The notes beneath the pieces are model-generated. The model did not search any database. It saw nothing but the letters and a program-made list of their open reading frames with translations, and was not told where the DNA came from. Positions 52,911-61,025 of a DNA stretch of 64,000 nucleotides are shown in pieces. Source of the DNA: Rhodococcus wratislaviensis (GTDB lineage: Bacteria > Actinomycetota > Actinomycetes > Mycobacteriales > Mycobacteriaceae); NCBI RefSeq assembly GCF_900455735.1, contig NZ_UAUI01000024.1, positions 1-64,000 of the forward strand, read 5' to 3'. Each line of letters starts with the position of its first letter. The stretch's first letter is position 1. The position numbers and the translations under genes were made by a program.

Positions 52911-54458
52911 ATGAGTGTCGACCGAAAAACCCTGGAATCGATCTCCGCACCGGACCGCATGCACACCCGCCTCAACGCCCTGGAGTTCACCGACGGCGCG
53001 CCGGCCAGGGACACAGTGGAGAAGGCGTACGACCACCTCGACTTTCTCCACGGAGTGAACGTCTTCCTCAACGCCTTCCCGGGAGCATCTACCTGGGCGC
53101 TGCGCCAAGGCTTCCTCGACGCCGGTGCCGAGGACAACTCAGTACTGCTCTTTTCAGAGCTGTTGGATTCCCAGTCGCTGTTCCTGACCGCCAACGCCGA
53201 CACGATCTACTTCTGGTCGATCGTGGATCTGAACGGCGGGCCGATGGTGGTCGAGACACCGCCGATGGCGTTGGGCGTCTTCGACGACATGTGGTTTCAC
53301 TGGATCAGCGACTTCGGACTGCCTGGCCCCGACCGGGGCGAGGGCGGCCGATTCCTGCTCATCCCGCCGGATTACGACGGTCCCCTGCCCGACAGCGGAG
53401 TCCATCTGGGCCACTCGCGGACCAACCGCGTCATGATGATCGGCCGTTCGTTCATGCAGGACAGCGACCCGAAACCCACGGTCGCGGTGATCAAGAAAAC
53501 GCTGAAGCTGTACCCGTACGTGCCCGGTGGGTACGGCACCGCCGTCGCGACCCTCCTGGAAGGGAAAGTCCCGCCAGGGAAGTCGGCGGCGCCGCCGGAG
53601 ACCCGGTTCGTCGAGGCGAGTGGGAAGGAGTTCAACACGATTCCACCATCGGACTTCGGGTTTTACGAACTGCTCAACGCATTGGTCCAGGACACACCCG
53701 CCACCGCCACCGACGCCGAAACCCTGGGACAGCTGGCCGCGATCGGCATCGTGAAGGGTGAAAAGTTCGACCCGGACGAGCGGATGCGCAAGATCCTGGA
53801 GGAGGCGGCCGCGGTGGGCCACGCGACCTCGCGGTCGTTGATGTTCGATGCCCGCGAGGCGGAGGGGCACGTGTATTACCCGGGGTCGGCGTGGACCAAC
53901 ATGCTCTTCCCAGGCGGCTACACCTTCGAAACGCCGCCGCCGCTCGTCACCGAGGAAGGCATCAAACCCTTCCCGCCCGGCGGTGCGAAGAAGCTGCACC
54001 TGCGGACGATGTTCTTCTACGGCTACACCGCGATCACCCCGGCGATGTGCATGCTGCTGACCGGCATCGGGTCGCAATACCTGGTTGCGTTCAAAGATAG
54101 CGAGAACGCCTATTACGACGGTGCGAAGACGTACACGATGTCGTTGCCGCTAGACATTCCAGCGGCCCGATTCTGGTCACTGACCTTGTACGACAACCAG
54201 ACCCGGTCGATGCTACAAACACCGCAGCGCTTCCCGAGGGCCGGCAGCCAGAGCTACCCGTCCCCGGCCGCCGACGCCGATGCCGATGGGTCGACCACGA
54301 TCCACTTCGCCCCCGAGAAACCGGATGGTGTCGGCCAGGGAAACTGGATCCAAACCGACCCGGACAAGGGATTCTTCATCATCCTTCGGCTGTACAGCCC
54401 GCTGCAATCCTTCTTCGACAAGACCTGGCGACCGAGCGAAATCGAGCGGGTGCAGTAA
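52911..54458 (+). CDS. DUF1254/DUF1214 domain protein, copy 2
   Basis: 515 residues from the ATG at 52911, behind GGAAGGGAACCG. It has the same length as copy 1 and is very similar throughout: SQSLFLTANADTIYFWSIVD, GVFDDMWFHWISDFGLPGPD, RFWSLTLYDNQTRSMLQTPQ. Long stretches match copy 1 nearly base for base (for example around 53755-53850 against 49800-49895), more than elsewhere, as expected for recent duplication or gene conversion. No TM helix. Reaction unknown. It is followed 44 bp later by a potassium channel. Confidence 0.9.
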   Translation: MSVDRKTLESISAPDRMHTRLNALEFTDGAPARDTVEKAYDHLDFLHGVNVFLNAFPGASTWALRQGFLDAGAEDNSVLLFSELLDSQSLFLTANADTIYFWSIVDLNGGPMVVETPPMALGVFDDMWFHWISDFGLPGPDRGEGGRFLLIPPDYDGPLPDSGVHLGHSRTNRVMMIGRSFMQDSDPKPTVAVIKKTLKLYPYVPGGYGTAVATLLEGKVPPGKSAAPPETRFVEASGKEFNTIPPSDFGFYELLNALVQDTPATATDAETLGQLAAIGIVKGEKFDPDERMRKILEEAAAVGHATSRSLMFDAREAEGHVYYPGSAWTNMLFPGGYTFETPPPLVTEEGIKPFPPGGAKKLHLRTMFFYGYTAITPAMCMLLTGIGSQYLVAFKDSENAYYDGAKTYTMSLPLDIPAARFWSLTLYDNQTRSMLQTPQRFPRAGSQSYPSPAADADADGSTTIHFAPEKPDGVGQGNWIQTDPDKGFFIILRLYSPLQSFFDKTWRPSEIERVQ

Positions 54459-54502
54459 CGCGGTAGGGAAGTCTTCCGCGAGTGTCCCAGGGAGGCGACC
54501 TG

Positions 54503-55048
54503 ATGTTCGACCACTCACCGGCGCCGACACGCGCGAGCCGGCGCGCACAGCTGCGCGGAGCGATTCTGCGTCCGATACTGACAACGGCACTGCTACTTGC
54601 GCTGTATTTTACTGTGCCACTGGACAATGTGAACGATCCACGGAGCTGGCTGCTGCTCGTCGGGGCGATTTGCGTGTTCGGTGCGGTGACCACGTGGCAG
54701 TTCCGCCGGATCCTGCGATCGCGGTACCCGGTGCCCCAGGCCGTCGAGGCGATCGCCACCGTCCTGCCGCTCTACCTGCTCGGATTCTCGATCATGTACT
54801 ACCTGATGGCGGCGGTGAACCCGGGCAGCTTCTCGGCCGCGCTGTCCCGGATGGCGTCGCTGTATTTCACCGTCACCGTCTTCTCGACCGTCGGATTCGG
54901 GGACATCCTGGCCGTCTCGGACACCGGGCGGGCGGTGGTCACCACCCAGATGGTCACCAACCTGGTGCTCTTGGGGATCGGCGGCAAACTCCTCTACGGC
55001 GCCATCGAGCGCTCACGGAAGCGCCGAGAGCCCACGGACCCCGTCTAG
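54503..55048 (+). CDS. two-TM potassium channel family protein, second copy
   Basis: 181 residues from the ATG at 54503, which has GGGAGGCGACCTG directly upstream; the GTG at 54482 is rejected. Four hydrophobic segments lie between about residues 25 and 165. The pore reads LYFTVTVFSTVGFGDILAVS with the TVGFGD filter. There is no cytoplasmic regulatory domain. It is clearly related to the channel at 33010 (shared RYPVPQAVEA/EYPVAQAVEA and pore region). It closes the same-strand run that starts with the LAL regulator. Confidence 0.9.
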   Translation: MFDHSPAPTRASRRAQLRGAILRPILTTALLLALYFTVPLDNVNDPRSWLLLVGAICVFGAVTTWQFRRILRSRYPVPQAVEAIATVLPLYLLGFSIMYYLMAAVNPGSFSAALSRMASLYFTVTVFSTVGFGDILAVSDTGRAVVTTQMVTNLVLLGIGGKLLYGAIERSRKRREPTDPV

Positions 55049-55120
55049 AAGAATCGGGCTCGCCCTCGACGTCGTGCGACCGGAGGCGCGAGGCGTCGAA
55101 CCGTCGTGTCGGTGCAATTC

Positions 55121-55651
55121 TCAGGACTTGGATGCCTCGTCGATCTCCTTGCTGACCTGCTCCGTGTCCGCCTCGAGCTGCTTCTTGGTCACCTTGGAGG
55201 CGCGTTCGAGCGCCTTCTCGACGCGCGCCTCGAGGTCCGTCGCCGCAACGACGATCAGTCCGCTGTCACCCGCGTCGAGCAGCTCACCCACCTCCTTGAG
55301 GTCGGAGCGGCTCATCCCGGCCGCGACGTGCCCGCCGAGGGCCCCGAGACCAGCGCCGCCGGCGCCACCCAACAACAGCCCGGCCCCGAGCCCTACGGCT
55401 GGGAACAGGGCAACGAGCGCACCCCCGACCAGGCCGATGCCGAGTCCGCCCCAGGCGCCCTGCCGGGTCGGCTGCTCATGCTTCTTGACTATCTTGACCT
55501 TGCCTTTGTCCGTTCTGGTGATGACGGCGGCGTCGTAGGTATCGACCAGGCCCGTCTCGACGTAGAGCTCGTGCACGGCGTCGTAGTCGGCGATCGCGGC
55601 GTCCTGCGAGTCGTAGGTCGCCGCCAGGAGGGCGAATGTATCGAGGGCCAT
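55121..55651 (-). CDS. DUF1269-type general stress protein
   Basis: 176 residues from the ATG at 55651, preceded by GGAGGAAACC. A ferredoxin-like N-terminal part (FALLAATYDSQDAAIADYDA, VHELYVETGLVDTYDAAVIT) leads into the conserved KVKIVKKHEQPTRQGAWGGL and a very Gly/Ala-rich hydrophobic hairpin (about residues 70-115). The C-terminal part has ADLEARVEKALERASKVTKK-like helices. This is the DUF1269 pattern found in stress-induced genes. The Gly-rich hairpin may insert into membranes. It converges on the potassium channel (72 bp between stops). Confidence 0.85.
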   Translation of the reverse strand: MALDTFALLAATYDSQDAAIADYDAVHELYVETGLVDTYDAAVITRTDKGKVKIVKKHEQPTRQGAWGGLGIGLVGGALVALFPAVGLGAGLLLGGAGGAGLGALGGHVAAGMSRSDLKEVGELLDAGDSGLIVVAATDLEARVEKALERASKVTKKQLEADTEQVSKEIDEASKS

Positions 55652-55893
55652 GGTTTCCTCCAATTGATGTGGATGACGGTGGGTCAGTGAAGGCGCGGGC
55701 TAGGTCGGCCACCAGGCCGGTGGGTCGCCCGGCTCGGCCAGTAGTTGGCCTTCGCGCGGAATGGCTCCGACCAATCGCGGATATCGATTGACGTCACCTC
55801 GATCCGGTTGTGCATGCTGTAGCCGCCTCGCATTGTTGTCCGGCATCCAGCCTCGACACCCGCAGCGCCGGTCACATCCCCCGAAACGGGTGA

Positions 55894-56970
55894 CTACCAG
55901 GCGACCACCCGGGTAGTGGGTGCGTGCTCATGAGGCTTACCGACATGTCGCGATTGCTCGTCGGGGTTGTTGACCCCTGTGCTGCCACATCGCGCCGGTG
56001 GCCTATTGGCCGACGTGTGGAGCAGTAACGCCTTTTCCGCAATGTCGGAGGCTGCGGAAATGTCTGGGGGAGAAAGGAAGTCGTCGGTGCCGTAGGCGGG
56101 ATCGGGATAGTTGTAGTATCCCCGTCCTGTCTGCAATCCCAGCAGACCCTGATCGAGGAAGTTCTTCTCGATGTAGTGGGCATTCCGGAGCATCTGCTCG
56201 TCGTTGTTCACATGCCCCCAGTGGTCGAGAACATTGAACACGGTGGTCATACCGACGACGTCCATCAGCCCCAATGGGCCCATGGAGCAGCCTCGATTGA
56301 CGATCATGTAGGTGCGGTCGACGTCCTCGGCGGTTGCGACATCGTTTGTCACGAGGGTTTGTGCGGCATTCAGCAGGGGAACGAGCCAGGTATTGATGGC
56401 GTACCCATTCTGCTGCTTCTGTATCGGGACGGGGACCATGCCGATTTCGATTCCGAACTCCGTTGCCGCGATCAACGTATCTCGCGCGGTTTCCGGGTGC
56501 GCCATGATCTCCACTGCATTCAGTTTCCAGATGAGATTGGCGAAATGCATCGCGCAGTATTTTTCCGGACGGCCGGTCGCTGCTGCAAAGTCCTGCGGCA
56601 ACAATGTCGACGAGTTCGTCGCGATCAACGTGTGTTCGGGGAGGTGCGGTGCCATGGTCTCGTAGACGCTGGTCTTCACGTCGGGCCTCTCCGATACCGC
56701 TTCGATGACCAAGTCTGCATGCTGAACGGCCTCGGAAATATCGGTGCTGTAGGTCAACCGTTTCCGGGTCTTCGCGATGTCCTCGTCGGTGGCGGCGACG
56801 TCCACGCGGTAGATGTCGGCGTACATTTCGTGCGCAGCACGGCAATTGTCGATGGCCTTCTGGTGTAGGTCGTAGACGACTACGTCCTTCCCTTTGAACG
56901 CGCTGTGCCATGCGACCTGCCCGCCGAGGACGCCTGCGCCCAATACGGTGACCCGATTCAGGTCTGACAT
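55894..56970 (-). CDS. 3-hydroxyacyl-CoA dehydrogenase
   Basis: 358 residues. The NAD site is VTVLGAGVLGGQVAWHSAFK (residues ~7-26). The catalytic His-Glu pair region is CAMHFANLIWKLNAVEIMAH, and NGYAINTWLVPLLNAAQTLV plus GPLGLMDVVGMTTVFNVLDH match the C-terminal helical domain. It oxidises 3-hydroxyacyl-CoA to 3-ketoacyl-CoA with NAD+. Base use is visibly less G+C-rich than that of its neighbours. The last ~30 residues after HTSANRPPAR look unlike the family and may come from a lost stop or a late frameshift. It is the last gene of a run with the hydrolase and monooxygenase. Confidence 0.88.
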   Translation of the reverse strand: MSDLNRVTVLGAGVLGGQVAWHSAFKGKDVVVYDLHQKAIDNCRAAHEMYADIYRVDVAATDEDIAKTRKRLTYSTDISEAVQHADLVIEAVSERPDVKTSVYETMAPHLPEHTLIATNSSTLLPQDFAAATGRPEKYCAMHFANLIWKLNAVEIMAHPETARDTLIAATEFGIEIGMVPVPIQKQQNGYAINTWLVPLLNAAQTLVTNDVATAEDVDRTYMIVNRGCSMGPLGLMDVVGMTTVFNVLDHWGHVNNDEQMLRNAHYIEKNFLDQGLLGLQTGRGYYNYPDPAYGTDDFLSPPDISAASDIAEKALLLHTSANRPPARCGSTGVNNPDEQSRHVGKPHEHAPTTRVVAW

Positions 56971-57025
56971 AACTTCTCCATTCGTGTTCGGTGATGCATA
57001 TTTCTGATGTGCGGTGGGTGCCGTC

Positions 57026-57958
57026 TCACATCGTCAGCGACGGCGTGCTGCGGACGGGGTCGAGGACTCGGTGCAGAAAGGCGAGCTGGTCGGCCAGTGC
57101 CTGCTGCTGCCAGGGCCCCTGATAGACGTCGAAGTGATCGACGGGGTACTCGCGCAGTTGCGCGAGAGGACCGGCCTTCGCGGCGGTCCGGCGCGCCGCG
57201 TCGGGCGGCGCGATGCGGTCGCGCGTGCCGACCTGCACCAGGATCGGGCAGGTGAGATGACGGGCGAAGGTAGTGGGCCGGTTCAAACCGACCTCCAGTG
57301 CGGTGCGTGCACACACTTCGTTGCGCCAGGTCGCGCCCGCCATGGAGGTGTAGGCCTCCTCGGCGCCAGGCGTGCTGATGATCGCCGCCGACCCGGGCTG
57401 ACCGACCACCGGAACGTGGTGCGGCGCGCGCTTGGTCAGCACACGGGCGACGTCCCGCAACCCGTGTCCGGTGGCGCGAACCAGCTGGCCGGGGCCGGCG
57501 TAGCGGGCGATCTGCACCAGGGCGGCCAGCCCGTCGGTGGCCGGTGTCATGGAAACGACCGCCGAGACGCGCCCATCCTCCGCCGCGACCGCGATGACGT
57601 GACCACCGGAGTACGACGTCCCCCACAGTGCGATCCGGTCCGGGTCGACGCCCGGCAGGCGGCGGGCCGCATCGATCGCGGCACGGTAATCCTGTCGCTG
57701 ACGCCGGAACGAAACATCCTGGCGTGGACTGCCGTCCGAGTCACCGAAGCCGCGGTAGTCGAAGACGAACGCATCGATGCCTGCCTGAGCGAATGCCTCG
57801 GCGTAGCCCAGCAGGCCGGTGTCCCGGGTGCCGCCGAAGCCGTGTGCCATGACCACGCACGGCCGGCCGGGTTCCCGGTCCGGCGCGTCGGTGGTGGCCG
57901 AAACGTGCCAGGCCGCACAGGTGACGCCGTGGCTGGTGAAGGTGATCTCGTTCTTCAT
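57026..57958 (-). CDS. alpha/beta hydrolase, DLH/peptidase-S15-like
   Basis: 310 residues from the ATG at 57958, with GGAGTGAGCACG upstream. The oxyanion region is VVMAHGFGGTRDTGL, the nucleophile elbow GTSYSGGHVIAVAA (Ser), the acid LVQVGTRDRIAPPDA (Asp), and the histidine YPVDHFDVYQGPW. The order fits acyl-ester hydrolases with a dienelactone-hydrolase/S15-like fold. It lies 14 bp after the monooxygenase stop, so it probably cleaves the ester or lactone that the monooxygenase makes. Confidence 0.88.
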   Translation of the reverse strand: MKNEITFTSHGVTCAAWHVSATTDAPDREPGRPCVVMAHGFGGTRDTGLLGYAEAFAQAGIDAFVFDYRGFGDSDGSPRQDVSFRRQRQDYRAAIDAARRLPGVDPDRIALWGTSYSGGHVIAVAAEDGRVSAVVSMTPATDGLAALVQIARYAGPGQLVRATGHGLRDVARVLTKRAPHHVPVVGQPGSAAIISTPGAEEAYTSMAGATWRNEVCARTALEVGLNRPTTFARHLTCPILVQVGTRDRIAPPDAARRTAAKAGPLAQLREYPVDHFDVYQGPWQQQALADQLAFLHRVLDPVRSTPSLTM

Positions 57959-57972
57959 CGTGCTCACTCCGA

Positions 57973-59442
57973 TCACGAGGCCAGCAGAGCCGGCTGGCTG
58001 GCGGTGAACCGCAGGTCGCGGTCCTCGATCGGCCCCTCACGCAGCCGCTCGACGTCCTTCTCGTAGGCCATCGCGGCCGTCCACGGGCCGCTGGTGCCTG
58101 CACGGGGGAACGCGGCGACCGCACGCTGGACGTATCCGGAGGTGAGGTCGAGCAACGGGACCCGTTCCATGCCCGGATCGGTGAGGACCGGTTCGACGGT
58201 GGTGTAGCCGCGCTCGTCCATGTGGTCGAGCAGTCGGCAGAAGTGCTCGCTGATGAGGTCGACCTTGAGCGTCCAGGAGATGTTCGTGTAGCCGAGTGCG
58301 AACACGAAGTTCGGTAGGCCGCTGAGCATCATCGACTTGTAGACGGTCGTGTCGGGCGGATTCACCGGCTCTCCGTCGACTCTGATCTGGATCGCACCGA
58401 ACGCGAGCATGTTCAAACCGGTGGCGGTGACGACGATGTCGGCCTCGAGTTCCTGGCCGGACTCGAGCCGGATCCCGGTTTCGGTGAAACGCTCGATCCG
58501 GTCCGTCACCACCGAGGCCTGGCCTGTCGAGATCGCCTTGAACAGGTCGCCGTTGGGCACCATGCACAGGCGCTGATCCCAGGGGTTGTAGCGGGGGGTG
58601 AAGTGGGTGTCGACGTCGAAGTTCTTGGGCAGCTGGCGGCGGACGTTGGCGATCAACAGCTTGCGCATGAGCTTCGGGGAGCGGCGGCAGGCCTTGAAGA
58701 TCCCGCGGTGCATCATGATGTTCTTGCGCCGGATGATCGGGTAGGCCCGCTTCGGGCCGATCAGCTTGTTGAGCGTGTTCGCGATCGCGTCCTCGGCCGG
58801 CAGCGAGAGCACGTAGCTCGGCGAGCGCTGCAACATCGTGATGTGCTGGGCGGTGCCGGCCATCGCGGGGATCAGCGTTGCCGCGGTCGCGCCGCTGCCG
58901 ATGACAACCACCTTCTTGCCGGAGTAGTCGAGCTCTTCGGGCCAGTGCTGGGGATGAACCACCCGGCCGGTGAAGTCCTCGATGCCGTCGAACTCGGGCG
59001 TGAAGCCGGTTTCGTGGTTGTAGTAGCCGGTGCCGGAGAACAGGAATCGCGCAGTGATCTGCACGGTCTCGTCGCTGCCGGAACGTTGCGCGGTCACGGT
59101 CCAGCGCCCCGCCGACGAGGAGAACTCCGCCGACGACACCCGGTATCCGAATCGGATGTGCTCGTCGATGTGGTTCTCGGTGACGGTCTCCTGCAGGTAG
59201 TCCAGGATGATGTGCGCGTCGGCGATCGCCTTCTTGTGCGTCCACGGCTTGAATCCGAAGCCGAAGGTCGGCATGTCCGAGTCCGAGCGGATCCCCGGGT
59301 AGCGGAACTGGGTCCACGTCCCGCCGATCGCGTCCTTACCCTCCAGGATCGCGAACGTCGTGTCGGGCCGGCGGGTCTTCAGGTGGTAGGCCGCACCGAT
59401 TCCGGAGATGCCGGCGCCGATGATCAACACATCGAAGTCCAT
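57973..59442 (-). CDS. Baeyer-Villiger flavin monooxygenase, EthA-like
   Basis: 489 residues from the ATG at 59442, which has GAGGTGGAGACC directly upstream; this is the length of mycobacterial EthA. A GTG at 59520 could add 26 residues. The FAD site is VLIIGAGISGIGAAYHL, the Baeyer-Villiger fingerprint FTGRVVHPQHWPE lies near residue 157, and the NADPH site is KVVVIGSGATAATLIPAMAG. Later strings RYNPWDQRLCMVPNGDLFKA and VVTATGLNMLAFG also match EthA. Such enzymes turn ketones into esters or lactones with O2 and NADPH, and EthA itself activates ethionamide. The divergent PucR regulator is the likely controller. Confidence 0.93.
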   Translation of the reverse strand: MDFDVLIIGAGISGIGAAYHLKTRRPDTTFAILEGKDAIGGTWTQFRYPGIRSDSDMPTFGFGFKPWTHKKAIADAHIILDYLQETVTENHIDEHIRFGYRVSSAEFSSSAGRWTVTAQRSGSDETVQITARFLFSGTGYYNHETGFTPEFDGIEDFTGRVVHPQHWPEELDYSGKKVVVIGSGATAATLIPAMAGTAQHITMLQRSPSYVLSLPAEDAIANTLNKLIGPKRAYPIIRRKNIMMHRGIFKACRRSPKLMRKLLIANVRRQLPKNFDVDTHFTPRYNPWDQRLCMVPNGDLFKAISTGQASVVTDRIERFTETGIRLESGQELEADIVVTATGLNMLAFGAIQIRVDGEPVNPPDTTVYKSMMLSGLPNFVFALGYTNISWTLKVDLISEHFCRLLDHMDERGYTTVEPVLTDPGMERVPLLDLTSGYVQRAVAAFPRAGTSGPWTAAMAYEKDVERLREGPIEDRDLRFTASQPALLAS

Positions 59443-59579
59443 GGTCTCCACCTCGGGGATGGTCGTGATCGTCACTGGGGTCTCCTGGTCGCTGTCGTGC
59501 GAGGTTGTGATGTGTTTCACAGTAGGTCTGCACCCGCACCCAGCGACATGTCCGCTCGCCTAATCCTTGCCTCCGGCTA

Positions 59580-59593
59580 TGTGCGGTAGCACA
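59580..59593. promoter_or_regulatory. small palindrome before the pucR-type gene
   Basis: TGTGC-GGTA-GCACA lies 8 bp before the ATG at 59602, between pucR and the divergent monooxygenase gene. It could be an autoregulatory site covering the ribosome binding region. It is short, so chance is not excluded. Confidence 0.35.
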
Positions 59594-59601
59594 CTCGTTT
59601 C

Positions 59602-60849
59602 ATGACCAGCGGAACGACCCCGACTGTGATCGTCGGTCTCATGGGTGATGTCGCCGAGTCGATGCTCGCCGAACTCGATCAGTTCGTCGAAGACATGGAC
59701 GCCGAGGAGGTCAAGCTGGCCCCAGCGCTGGGCGCCGATGCAGCAATCGCGGCGGAGATGTCGGCAAGCAACCGCGCGAACGTCGCGCGCCTACTCACTA
59801 CACTCGCACGCCGCGACGGCCGCGCCGCACCGATCGACGTCCCACCGGAGGCGCTGGATGTGGTCCGCACCGTCGTTCGCCGCGGCATCGACCTCGACGT
59901 GATCTTCCACGCCTACCGCCGAGGGCAGAACCTGGTGTGGCAGAGCTTCATCGCGCATGCCGCTCGGATCGTCCCACCGGGCCCGCAGCTCGTCGAGTTG
60001 TTGGAGGCGTTTTCGCAGCATCTGTTCGAGTACGTAGACCACGTGATCGGCCGTGTCATTGCCGACGCGCAGCGTGAGCGCGAGGAGGTCCTCGGTGGTG
60101 CGCTCGCACGCCGTGCCGAGACCATTCGTCTGATCCTCGACGGTGCCCCGATCGACAGCCGCCGAGCCGGCGAACGCCTGGGGTACGAACTGGCCCGGCG
60201 CCATACCGCACTCGTGTTGTGGGCCCAACCGCCCGGCGAGGTGCAGGGCGCGCTGGAGTCCGCCGCCACCAGCCTCGCCCGCGCCGCCGGTGCGCGCCCC
60301 CCGCTGACCCTCCCCGCCGGGATCTCGACGCTGTGGGCATGGTTCAGCACCGACTCCGACCCCGCGCTCGACGCACTGCGCGACGCGCTCACCCGAGCGC
60401 AACCCAATGTCCGCGTCGCGGTCGGCCCCACCCAGCCCGGCATCACCGGGTTCCGCCGCTCACATGATGCGGCGCTGACCATCCAGCGGCTGCTCAGCGG
60501 GCATCCGAGCGGCGCGCGCCTGGCGCTCTACCGCGACCTCGAAGTCACGGCGCTGGCAGCGCAGAACCCAGACCGCGCGGCCGATTTCGTCGCCACGACG
60601 CTGGGCCCGCTCGCCGCGGACACACCCAGTGCAGCTCGGCTCCGCGAGACCTTGCGGGTGTTTCTCGACGAAGCCGACAACGCACCCCGCGCCGCCGTCC
60701 GCCTGCACACCCACCGCAACACCGTCCTGCAACGCGTCGCGCGTGCAACCGAACTCCTCGGTCACCATCCCGGCGAACGCCGGCTGGCGCTCGAACTCGC
60801 GCTCGAGCTCGCCCACCAGATCGGGCCACGGGTCCTCACCCGGACCTGA
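59602..60849 (+). CDS. PucR/CdaR-type transcriptional regulator
   Basis: 415 residues from the ATG at 59602. The N-terminal ~170 residues are helical (VDHVIGRVIADAQREREEVL), as in RsbRD-like sensing domains. A degenerate GGDEF-like middle follows (about 180-300). The C-terminal PucR HTH has LRETLRVFLDEADNAPRAAV and RLHTHRNTVLQRVARATELL. Proteins of this architecture activate catabolic operons in response to substrate. It is divergent from the EthA-like gene (159 bp between starts) and most likely regulates the monooxygenase - hydrolase - dehydrogenase run. Confidence 0.9.
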   Translation: MTSGTTPTVIVGLMGDVAESMLAELDQFVEDMDAEEVKLAPALGADAAIAAEMSASNRANVARLLTTLARRDGRAAPIDVPPEALDVVRTVVRRGIDLDVIFHAYRRGQNLVWQSFIAHAARIVPPGPQLVELLEAFSQHLFEYVDHVIGRVIADAQREREEVLGGALARRAETIRLILDGAPIDSRRAGERLGYELARRHTALVLWAQPPGEVQGALESAATSLARAAGARPPLTLPAGISTLWAWFSTDSDPALDALRDALTRAQPNVRVAVGPTQPGITGFRRSHDAALTIQRLLSGHPSGARLALYRDLEVTALAAQNPDRAADFVATTLGPLAADTPSAARLRETLRVFLDEADNAPRAAVRLHTHRNTVLQRVARATELLGHHPGERRLALELALELAHQIGPRVLTRT

Positions 60850-61025
60850 TGAACGATTCAGGATCCCGGGGTCGCGTGCGGACACCGGTCTCACAGGTCG
60901 CCGATGACGCCGGGGTGAGCGGATTCGGCCGAAATGCGAACATCCCACGTGGGCTTCGGTGTTCGGGACGTGGTGTGATTGCGGATTGCCGTCGATAGCG
61001 ACTCTGTGACGGCTACGCTTGGTAG

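Noticed and set aside
55684..55875. A 63-codon minus-strand frame between the DUF1269 and dehydrogenase genes
   Set aside because: No ribosome binding site, no family resemblance and irregular composition; the 242-bp gap is better seen as intergenic.
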